Source: Adiantum capillus-veneris (Eukaryota; Streptophyta; Polypodiopsida; Polypodiales; Pteridaceae). Taken from it: a DNA stretch of 64,000 bases. The DNA is taken from assembly GCA_014529385.2 (NCBI GenBank), contig CM043969.1, positions 71,152,176 to 71,216,175 on the forward strand. Reading direction: 5' to 3'. The notes beneath the pieces are model-generated. The model was not told the origin of the DNA, made no database searches, and saw only the letters and a list, made by a program, of their open reading frames with translations. This document shows, piece by piece, positions 55,495 to 64,000 of this stretch (position 1 is its first letter; every line of letters begins with the position of its first letter). The position numbers and the translations under genes were made by a program.

Positions 55495-56890
55495 GGATGC
55501 AAGGTCCACCACTTGTTCAAGATAGATCTAAGAAAGTATATATACTGAGTCTTCAAACTAGTAAACCAAGGGAAGAGAGAAGCAGGGTCCATCACTTGTC
55601 CAAGCTCATCTCTAGACAACATAGAGAGATGTTATGTCTACTAATTGTCCAATATAGTCATGGAGAAATGATAGAAGGTTGATCCACTTGTCCAACCTAT
55701 CATCTCTAGTAAAATGGGAGGTTTGGCCTTAAGATTCACCATGTAACCAACATATACTTCATTGTATTATAAAGAGTAGAAAAGAAAAGCTCCACCACTT
55801 GTCTAAGGTAGTTCCAAAATCAACATGGAGAGAAGAAATCTTCACCATTTGTCCAAGATAGGTTCCATTAAAACATGGAAAACCTCATATATGTTGTACA
55901 TGGAAGCTTTTTTCCAAGGTCCACCACTTGTCCAAGCTAGGATCCATTAAAACATGGATAGAAACAAGGCTCCACAACTCGTCCAACCTTTATAGCTGCG
56001 AAGTGTACCGGTTGTCTAAACTAGGCATGGGAAAATAATAGAAGGTCCACCACTTATCCAATATATTATCTCTAATAGCATGGGAGGTTTGGTCTCAAGA
56101 TTTAGGAATTGGCTGACCTGTATTTCATTGTATTATGATGAATTTGGTTTTAAAGTCAACTACGTATCCAAGCTATAAGTTTATATCTTGAATGGTATTC
56201 CTTCCCATCACTTAGAAAACCAATGATATGTTGTACATGGGAGGGTTTGTTACAAGGTCCACCACTTGTCCAAGCTAGTTTCATTGAAACATGGATGAAG
56301 ACAAGCTCCACCATTTGTTAAATCTAGACTCCATTGAAATCTAGAAAATCCATTCTATGTTGTACATGGGGTTTTTGTTTTAAGGTCCAACACTTGTCCA
56401 AGCTAAGATCCATTGAAACATGGAGTAGAGAAACACTCCACCACTTGTCCAAGCTAGGCAACATTGATAGTAGTTGGTTTATTTTGAAGATCCACCACGT
56501 GTCTAAGCTAACTCTATTGAAACATAGAGAGAAGCAAAGGTCCACCAACTATTCAAGCTAGGCTCCATTGAAACATGGACAGAAGCAAGCTCCACCATTT
56601 CTCCAAGATAGACTCCATTGAAACATGGAGAGAATCAAAGGTCCACCATTTCTCCAAGCCAAGATCTAGTTGTCCAACCTATAAGGTTATATCTTAAATG
56701 GTAATCTTTCTAATCACTTGGAATACCCATGATATGTTTTACATGGGGGTTTTGTTCCAAGATCACCACTTGTCCAAGCTAACTCTATTGAAACATAGAG
56801 AGAAGCAAAGGTCCACCACTTGTCCAAGCTAGTCTCCATTGAAACAAGGAGAGAAGCAAGCTCCATCATTTCTCCAAGATAGGCTAGCAT
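55495..56890 (-). repeat. Second inverted satellite block
   Basis: GGTCCACCACTTGTCCAAGC words recur (55,501, 55,918, 56,257, 56,811) with CTCCATTGAAACATGGA spacers, all inverted relative to 31-42 kb. The left edge repeats the block seen at 49,681: GATCTAAG...TATATA, GAGTCTTCAAACTA, CCAAGGGAAGAGAG. A direct-orientation unit (GGACAAGTGGTGGACCTAG) lies beyond, at 57,113. Confidence 0.88.
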
Positions 56891-57395
56891 GGATAAGTGC
56901 ACCTTGAAATCAACCTTCCTATGAGGCAATAGAGCATATGCTACATATTTTATGTATTCCCCATGCCTCAAATTAAGAAGTTATAGATTAGAAGTGGACC
57001 TTGCTTAAATGTCACATGCAATAAATTAAGGAAAAATAGCCAAGTGGATTGTATTCCTCAATGGATCCTTGCTTTCACAAGTTGTGAACCTTGAGTCACT
57101 TTTACATTAACTTGGACAAGTGGTGGACCTAGAAACCAAGCTCTCCATGTTGAGATAAGTTGTAGGTAGGACAGTAGAACATAGACAACGATAATGGATG
57201 CAATATACTCCTCTCCTAATAATCCAATTGATTGAAACCATGATATTTTAGTTTTTTTCATTGTGTATTGTATGTGCATAAAGTGGAATGAGACCTTAAG
57301 AAAACTCAAATTTTTGACAAAATCTCTATATTTTATACATGATATATTGAAATTTGTCCAACCTAGGAATTGGGATTTTCCCACTTTACCTAATA
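56891..57395. other. Transition from satellite to gypsy relic, no gene seen
   Basis: It contains one direct-orientation satellite unit at 57,113 and otherwise unplaced AT-rich DNA. The right limit is where protease-like coding sequence becomes readable. Confidence 0.45.
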
Positions 57396-58300
57396 TGGTC
57401 TTGTAGGGCTTCTAGAGAAGTTAATTGTTACTTCTTGTGGCACTAAGTATGAGCATACCTTTGCTATAGTAGATTTTGACAAGAAAAAAACTACGACTTG
57501 GACAACCATTCATGCGACAATTGAAGATGGTCTGGCAAGACGGGGATATGATCATATATACCTCAGAACATAATAACCACAACGCGGATAAACCTCAAAG
57601 ACCATAGTTACAAAGATGTGAATCCAACCCTAGTTGAGGATTTTGATTCAACTACATTAGTAGGATCTGAGATTCCAACTTGGTTAGGTAAGCCAAAGGA
57701 GCTATGGATGTGTGGAGCATCTCACTGCAAAATTCTAAAATAAGAAGAGTGTATTCTAGAAAGGGAGATTGAAGATAAGGAATACAATCATGAACCCTTC
57801 CCTGAAGAAACTCTAGAGCCTTTAGAGTGGACACGCATTCTAGCAATCCTAGATGTGTGTGCTATTTGGGATGGTCCCACGATAAATTTTTTCAACAAAG
57901 ATGGTTATGATGTGCTTCCATACTATATGGTTAGCATGGTAAATGGGGAAGATGAGGAACGAGTCTTTTACAACCCAAAAAAGACAAACCGGTGGAAATA
58001 GAAGAGGAGGAATTGTTTTACGACTCTCTAGAGCATCTTCAGCGAGATGAGGATGCAGATAATGAATGCTCTGACAATCGGAGTGGGCTAAGAGGAAACA
58101 ATAGCAGATGTGAGGTTCTATGACTTTCCAAATCAAACACCTAGATGTCAACAACGCTCTAAGGAAAAGAGAACTAATGAGTACATGTTTAGAGAGAATT
58201 TAATGCCTAAAATTAGAGGCAAAACACATTTTTTGATGTTTGTGAAAGTTGAAGATTGTGTTAAAGAAAAAGTTTCAGGGAGATTCTCTAGAGCTTGAGA
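57396..58300 (+). pseudogene. Gypsy protease end and an unrecognised linker region
   Basis: At 57,400-57,560 frames read LLEKLIVTSCGTKYEHTFAI, VDF, then in another frame GQPFMRQLKMV, then RGYDHIYLR. This fits the end of a gypsy retropepsin ('ILGRPFM.Q......WG') broken by frameshifts. From 57,600 to 57,990 an open-looking stretch reads HSYKDVNPTLVEDFDSTTLV, WLGKPKELWMCGA and ILDVCAIWDGPTINFF, which I cannot assign. It lies where a gypsy element has its linker between protease and reverse transcriptase. The gag part is missing on the left. Confidence 0.55.
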
Positions 58301-58685
58301 TCCAAAGACACAAGACAACATAAGAAACCTGAGAAAACAAACTCAAAAGTCTGAAACTAAAACAAAACCCTAAAACACAAAAGAACCAAGACCAGACGAG
58401 GGAAGTGTGGACAACGAAAATAGAGAGTGGTGAAGGCGAGGGTGAGAAAAATGACGACAAAATGAGTGTGCCTTCCTACTACAAGAAATTCACTATCCAA
58501 GATAGAAAGGTAGTGAATGATGACACATCACATACAAGAGTGAAATGACAAGGAGTCATATAACGGGCCAAAGGATGCAAAGAAGATAGACTTGGTAGAG
58601 CTAGGAGAAGAGCCAAGGCCATTCTATATAGCAACCGATCTAAGTAAGAAAGAAGAAGAGAAGCTCATAAGTCAATATACCAGCA
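58301..58685. other. Low-complexity stretch within the gypsy relic
   Basis: An A-rich, GAA/ACA-rich interval, with no protein resemblance, between the linker relic and the reverse transcriptase relic. It is presumably decayed element sequence. Confidence 0.4.
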
Positions 58686-59985
58686 CACAATCCCACAAAA
58701 ACTAATGCAAAGCCTAGCCGACAGAGACTATACACGTATAATGATATGTTTTCTAAGCACATCGAGGAAGAGATTGATAAACTAAAGTAAGTTGAGCTCA
58801 TCTATGAGATAGAACACACCAATTGGGTATCTCCAATTGTGGTAGTGTCCAAGAAGAATGGTGAACTTTGAATGTTGTCAATCTAAAGAAGGTTAATGCA
58901 ACCACAATAAAGGATAATTATCCCTTATCTATCACTGACCATGTTCTAAAATGAGTCATAAACAAGCAAGCATATTCCTTCTTAGATGGATTCTCTTGCT
59001 ACAACCAGCTTGCAATCGCTCCTGAAGATCAATATAAGATGGAATTTGCCACAGAATGGGGTACATATGTATATAGAGTCATGCCCTTTGGATTGACTAA
59101 TGCCCTGGCAACATTCCAGAGATTAATGGTGCATGATTTTAGAATACTTGAGAATATTCTTGAAAATTTATATGGATGATCTGTGTGTACACTCTTTCTT
59201 GAGATATGAATATGTGGAACACCTTAAAAAAGTATCCTAGAAGTGCACGACATATAGGATCTGCCTTAACCTAAAAAAGTGTGTATTCATGGTTAGACAA
59301 GGTAGAATCCTGGGACATATTGTCTCAAAAAATTAGCATATCTATGGATTTTGATAAGATAAAAGTGATTGTAGAGATGTCTAGACCAACCAACACAAAG
59401 CAAGTACAATGCTTTATGAGACATTGTGGTTATTACAAGAGGTTTATACACATGTATGCGATCATTTCTCAACCCCTATATAGACTTATAGTAGTCTTTA
59501 AATGGACAGATGAGTGTGAGCAGTCATTTCAGAAGTTGAAGAAATAACTTATATCCGCTCCAATATTAAAAGCACTAGGTTGGGACAAGATCTTTCATGT
59601 TCATATTGATGCTCCAACATTTTCTATAGGATGTATCTTGGCTCAACCAAGAGAAGGAGATATAGACTTCCCAGTATGTTATGCCAGCAAACAAGTTAAC
59701 AATGCTCAAAAGAACTACATTACCACTGAGAGAGAAGGGCTAGGGATGATATATGTTGTTAAGGAATTTTGGCACAATCTCCTTGCAAATCAGTTTGTAT
59801 TTTTTATTGATCATCAAGACCTCTTATACCTTGTGAACAAACCATGCAATACCAAACGCATTGTACGATGGTTTTTCATATTGCTAGAGTTTGACTTTAC
59901 GATAGTGGTTAAAAAGGAAAAGACACATCTTTAAGCATATCATCTTTCTAGATTGTCAAATGGGGAAGCTCCAAAAGGAGTAGAC
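58686..59985 (+). pseudogene. Gypsy reverse transcriptase and RNase H relic
   Basis: The fragments are in canonical order. KHIEEEIDKLK and HTNWVSPIVVVSKKNGEL are the start of reverse transcriptase; LKIYMDDLCVHS near 59,165 is the catalytic Y-x-DD box. LNLKKCVFMVRQGRILGHIV precedes RNase H, and DEDEEQSF-type KWTDECEQSFQKLKK at 59,500-59,545 is the RH lead. VCYASKQVNNAQKNYITTER and FFIDHQDLLYLVNKP (59,806-59,850) follow, ending in ADHLSRLSNG-like residues at 59,937-59,965. Stops and frameshifts are frequent. It is a different family from the chromovirus at 0.9-2.7 kb, because the RNase H sequences differ. Confidence 0.85.
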
Positions 59986-59989
59986 AATG

Positions 59990-60442
59990 CATTAGGAAGA
60001 GGATGGGGTGTAAGAGGGGCTCTTTATTTTCCATGAGTTTATGGAGGTGTTTAACATTTTGACAAATAGGTGTACGCCATGTGTACAATAATTGTGGGTG
60101 TGTAAGAGTGGTCAAAGGATGCACTTTTCTCCCAAATAAGAGGTGGATGATTTTATGATTTTTGGCCTTCCACAACTCCTCCATATGATCTCCAATTTGA
60201 GCGGAGATCATAGATCTGCAATCTATGTGTCGAGCTCTTTCCATAGATATGCTACATGATATGGTTTTACCCGCTAGAATTTAACTTCCATTTTGGGGGG
60301 AAACTTTGAATTCAAATAAACTAGCCATTTTACCTGTTTGAATTCAAAAGCTCTCCTTTGATTACTTTCTTAATACTAAAGGTTTGACTTCCTTAAACTA
60401 TCAAATAAAGAGGCCCTCCTAGACCCCATTCTCTTCCTAATG
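59990..60442. mobile_element. Non-autonomous DNA element (MITE-like), 453 bp, 40-bp terminal inverted repeats
   Basis: The left end, CATTAGGAAGAGGATGGGGT continuing to TTTATTT at 60,029, matches the complement of 60,403-60,442 at 36 of 40 positions. No coding sequence lies inside. It interrupts the gypsy relic between RNase H and integrase. No clean target duplication is visible at the outer ends, so the superfamily cannot be named. Confidence 0.75.
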
Positions 60443-60815
60443 ACATCCTTGATGCATATCTTTCCAATGTTGAAATGGTGCCCAAGTGGTCTCAAGAGAT
60501 AGTCAAATTATTGTCCTATGTATTGAGTTTGATGGGACTGAGTAATAATTTAAACGATTGACGGTTTGGAAATCCAATAATTTTCAATTAATTGGCGGGT
60601 GTTTGTATCATTTAGGCTCAGAGAACATTTTACAATTATGCATAAGTCCAAAAGAGTACGATTTCTTTCTTTTAGAAGCACATGTTTAGGACTTAAAATT
60701 TCATTTCTTGTAAACAAAAACATATCAGTGCTTGAAACAATTAGGAGTTTATTGGCCACATATGTGCATTGATGTATGTTACTAATTGTGCTACATGCAG
60801 ATCTACACCACCATT
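60443..60815. other. Unassigned DNA between the MITE-like element and the integrase relic
   Basis: No coding resemblance is visible. Gypsy coding seems to resume near 60,795-60,830 (LEHATLFQV-like), so this is either further inserted DNA or a strongly decayed part of pol. Confidence 0.4.
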
Positions 60816-62140
60816 AGAACATGCAACATTGTTTCAGGTAACAATTGCACCATAATGGAGTCAATATAAAATTGACTACCTAACAACGAGAGCATTTCTT
60901 GAAAATACATCTAGAGCACATCAAAGAGCTATAGAAGTAGGGGCTAGACTTCACATTGATTGAAAATCATCTCTATAAGAGAGGAAAGAATAATTAGCTC
61001 ACGATATGTGCAATGAAAAATATGTATTTTCCAATCTTAGATCAAGCGCATGGAGGAATAAGTGGAGGCCATTTCTCAGGGGATAAGACAATCAAAATTG
61101 TCTTAACCATGGGAATATGGTGGCCTACATTACATATGGACACTGAAGAATATGTTAAAAGATGTGATTCTTGTTAGCGTACCAAAGTGCCAATAAAGAG
61201 GGATTAGATGCCTTTAAGGCCAATGATGGAAGCTAGAGCTTTTGCTAAGTGGGGTATAGACTGTGTAGGTCCAATTTCATCGCATGCTTATAGGACTCAC
61301 ATCCAATATATCATTGTTGCTATGGACTATCTCATTAAATGGGAAGCAAAATACACACAAAAAGCGGATGCAAGGACCACTGCACAATTTCTCTATAAAC
61401 ATGTCTTTGCTGGATATGCCTACCAATAGAGGCACACATTTCATTAATGAATTCATGGTAATCCATAAGAAGTCTACTTCCTACCTTCCACAGGCTAATG
61501 GACAGGCTGAAGCTACACATAAAACCTTGTGCACTCTATTGACTAAAATAGTATCTAGTTCAAGGACTGATTGGGATCAAAAGTTGCACTCTACATTGTG
61601 GGTTTTTGGGGTATCTTATAAGAAATCTAAGGTAACACTGGACCAGATGACATGGTATTTGGTCTTAATGCTATCTTGACCATGGAGTTTTTCATTCCAA
61701 TGCTAAGGTTAGCTAAGCAACTAGAATGGACAAGCCATGAATTATCTTTGAGAATAGATAACCTTGAAAAGCTAGATTAGCTCCTTTTGAAAGCCTTACC
61801 GTCCTTCTATGCTCAAAAAACAAGGAAAAAGGAGTTTTCTGACAAGCATATACGCTCAAAATAATTTAAAATAGGTGATTATGTCCTGGTTGATACATTA
61901 AACAACATACCAAGAAACTTAAAAAGTGAGGGATGGGACCCTTTGTGATCACAAATGTATCACCAAGTGGGGCTCTCAAGCTTACTACATTGGTGAAGAA
62001 ATGCTCAATTGGATTAGTGGATGTAAGATTAAAAAGTATCATTTTCCACTAACCCATGACATGCTTCAAAAAATACATGAAGAGAATAAAAGAAATCAAG
62101 AAAATAGCAAATAGTCAAAGAAGCTCAAGCGGAAGAAGTG
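60816..62140 (+). pseudogene. Gypsy integrase relic
   Basis: The zinc-binding amino domain is readable at 61,040-61,200: DQAHGGISGGHFSGDKTIKI, YVKRCDSC and RTKVPIKRD. The core follows with AFAKWGIDCVGPISSHAY and YIIVAMDYLIKWEAKYTQKA (61,308 onward), then after a frameshift RGTHFINEFM, SYLPQANGQAEATHKTL and WDQKLHSTLWVF. The D, D and E catalytic blocks can be located. The C-terminal part at 61,700-62,100 is broken (WGSQAYYIGEEM, DMLQKIHEENKR). No 3' LTR follows within the window. Confidence 0.85.
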
Positions 62141-64000
62141 GCTCTTGGATAATTGAGAGAAAAGCACTCCAAAAAGAGAGGTCGATGTGAACTCATAGCT
62201 AAAAGCAGGGGTTGGCCATAATCACTATGCAAAAATTAATGACATGAAAGGCATGTATTTGAAATTGATACTCAAGGCAAGGATCTGAAAAGCATACACC
62301 AAGAATAAAGCACCCCAGAAGCCTATAAAAGAAGGTAGAGGGTGAGCACAAAACGGACAAAGAGCAAGAGCAACAAAACTCTGAAATAAAATTTCTACAT
62401 GATGATGAGAGCATGCCCTCCTCGACACCCTCCAAGGTGGAAACTAAGGTGGTGACCAAGACATAGCCCTTGACATACTTGGCACTAGACCCTCCTCGAC
62501 TCCCTCCAAGGTGGCAACTAAGGTGGTGACCAAGACATAGCCCTTGACATACTTGGCAATGAGGGTATGAAGGCATCTTTGGCACCGTTGGCTGCACATG
62601 AGGAACAATCACTTACCATGACTCAAAACTTCCCGAGAGGTCACCTATCTCAGTACTATTTTAGTTGGAGAGCACTTGATCACAAGGTATCTAACCATTG
62701 AAATAGACCTCCTTGTTGTCTATATCCTCAAAATAATATGGGGTTAAGTTGGAGTTTTTTGTTTACCTACTAAGCTAAACCATGTGAAAATTAAGCATAT
62801 AAAGGAACATCTAGGATTAGCAAAGCATGCATGTATGTGGGTGTATTATGGACGTATGCACTAATCATTAAATAGTAGAATACATTGTTTATGTGTAATT
62901 TTTTTGCCTCAATCATCCTTTATGTTGTTATTATTTCTTCGTAAATACCCTTTTCCCAATCACTTAAATGTGGAGTGTGAAGTAAGGTTTCCTCTTACAT
63001 AAGATTGTGCATGTAGTAGACGATGTTCCTATATAAATGATACATAAAAGTCACACTAGATTCATATATTTTTAATTACAAATGGTTTGTAAATATCTCC
63101 TTGTTTTAATTAGCATTCAACCATAGGTTGTTGGTGGCTATCCTCAACCATAGGTTGTTGTTGCACCCGCTCCTATTTTGGTAACTCAATTGTCAGTTTT
63201 TGCATTGTATATACATAAGTTGAACTTAGTATAGGAAAGCTCCTGAAGTGACCAAGAATCTGATTATCATCACAAGAGATAAGCATGTGATTAAGTTGCT
63301 AATTTTTTTAATCAAAATAATTATTTGATCTAGGATAAAGGTGTTAGATCATTATGGAAAGTTATCTTTAGAAAAGAAAATAACTAATAGCACATGCTCT
63401 TGCTAGATGGAGATCGCAGCTAGCAAGGAAATACCACGGTTAGCGAAGATTAAATTGTGGTTAGCATCACTTGCATCTCAAGGTGAGCGAGTATTCCTAG
63501 AAGTTAGCAATAGGGAATTTTTTTATTGGCCACTTTGCGGTTAGTGAGTAGGAAAACCTTTGCAAAGGCTCTCTTGATTAGATAGAGAAAGTCCGTGAGT
63601 GGTGGAAAGCTCACAAAATTGTATAATTCTTTCTGTGAAAATATGGGACTACCTTCATAAGATCCTGCTTGAGAAAGAATTGTTTGGGTGATGTTTGAAG
63701 AGATTTATGAAAGAGCCCGTGATTGGAATTAACAAAGAAACCGTGGTTGTACCTGCAAAACAATGTGGTAGTACTTAAAAACAAGAGAAATGGGTGAGTG
63801 GATGTGGAAAGAGGAAGACTAATATCCAAATGTAACAATGCCTACAGATGGGTGCATTCAATTAGTCAAGTTCTTTTCACAAGTCTACATGTTAGCTAAG
63901 GATAAGTCTCATATCACATGTAGGACTTTATGAATGGTGGTCGTGCCTCTTAAATGTGAAAAAAAAGGCATTGTTTATAGATCCTAGGTGTGTCAATGAG
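62141..64000. other. No gene seen; right end of the window
   Basis: Apart from the tandem duplication at 62,416 and a repeated CAACCATAGGTTGTTG near 63,118 and 63,150, no recognisable coding, RNA gene or transposon end is visible. The sequence is AT-rich and may include decayed gypsy 3' sequence. Confidence 0.5.
62416..62562 (+). repeat. Two-copy tandem repeat, period 74 bp
   Basis: CCCTCCTCGACACCCTCCAA starts at 62,416 and CCCTCCTCGACTCCCTCCAA at 62,490. Both run through CTAAGGTGGTGACCAAGACA to CATACTTGGCA. Only a few substitutions separate them, so it is a recent duplication. Confidence 0.93.

Noticed and set aside
19930-57140. CRISPR-like array
   Set aside because: Short repeats recur, but the intervening sequence is itself repeated, the context is eukaryotic with introns, and no cas-like gene is present.
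16424-57397. TAAAGTGGGAAAA at 16,424 and its complement near 57,385 as terminal inverted repeats of a 41-kb element
   Set aside because: Only about 13 bp match, no target duplication flanks them, and protease-like coding continues past 16,424 to about 16,500, so the left one is not an element end.
15650-62140. One gypsy element split by a 41-kb insertion (protease at 16.1 kb, reverse transcriptase at 58.7 kb)
   Set aside because: A second, different protease end is readable at 57.4 kb, so the two parts belong to different elements.

Overview
The window looks like nuclear DNA of a land plant with a large, repeat-rich genome. The evidence is: a Ty1/copia element primed by initiator tRNA-Met; relics of Ty3/gypsy elements, one with a chromodomain; a plant-type LINE relic; GT-AG introns with pyrimidine-rich acceptors; GA/GT microsatellites; and about 20 kb of tandem satellite. 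A gymnosperm or fern would fit, but nothing here fixes the species. I see no ordinary intact housekeeping gene, no tRNA or rRNA gene and no CRISPR array.

Layout. 1-16.5 kb is a graveyard of retroelements, almost all on the + strand: an LTR-like repeat, a chromovirus RNase H/integrase/chromodomain relic, gag relics, an antisense LINE relic, an LTR with a tRNA-Asp-type primer site followed by a leader and broken gag, a second LTR-like repeat, a zinc-knuckle gag relic, two foldback hairpins and a retropepsin relic. 16.6-19.9 kb (- strand) is a long transposase-like gene (DUF7869-type RNase H fold) split by one in-frame UAG. 19.9-42.4 kb is mostly a satellite built on the unit GGACAAGTGGTGGACCTTG, with a clear 867-bp higher-order repeat at 31.1-39.7 kb. 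A young copia element (21,072-26,659, - strand, 5-bp target duplication) and a non-satellite island (27.4-29.5 kb) interrupt it.

42.4-54.7 kb (+ strand) holds degenerate, intron-containing genes: a ParB-like protein with a DGQH motif whose predicted splicing leads in frame into a SET-like domain, then two FCP1-type HAD phosphatase-like genes. The same satellite lies between them, in direct orientation up to about 47.5 kb and mainly inverted from about 49.7 kb. 57.4-62.1 kb is another decayed gypsy pol region, interrupted by a non-autonomous DNA element with 40-bp inverted ends. 62.1-64 kb has only a short tandem duplication.

How the parts may fit: the transposase-like gene and the ParB/SET gene point away from each other across the satellite, and each has a splice acceptor just before its ATG. 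The unusual gene set, the shared satellite and the divergent layout suggest one large composite unit, perhaps a giant DNA transposon or a cluster captured by one, now decaying. That is inference: I could not find convincing termini. The gene families are assigned from motifs read by eye, not from database searches.
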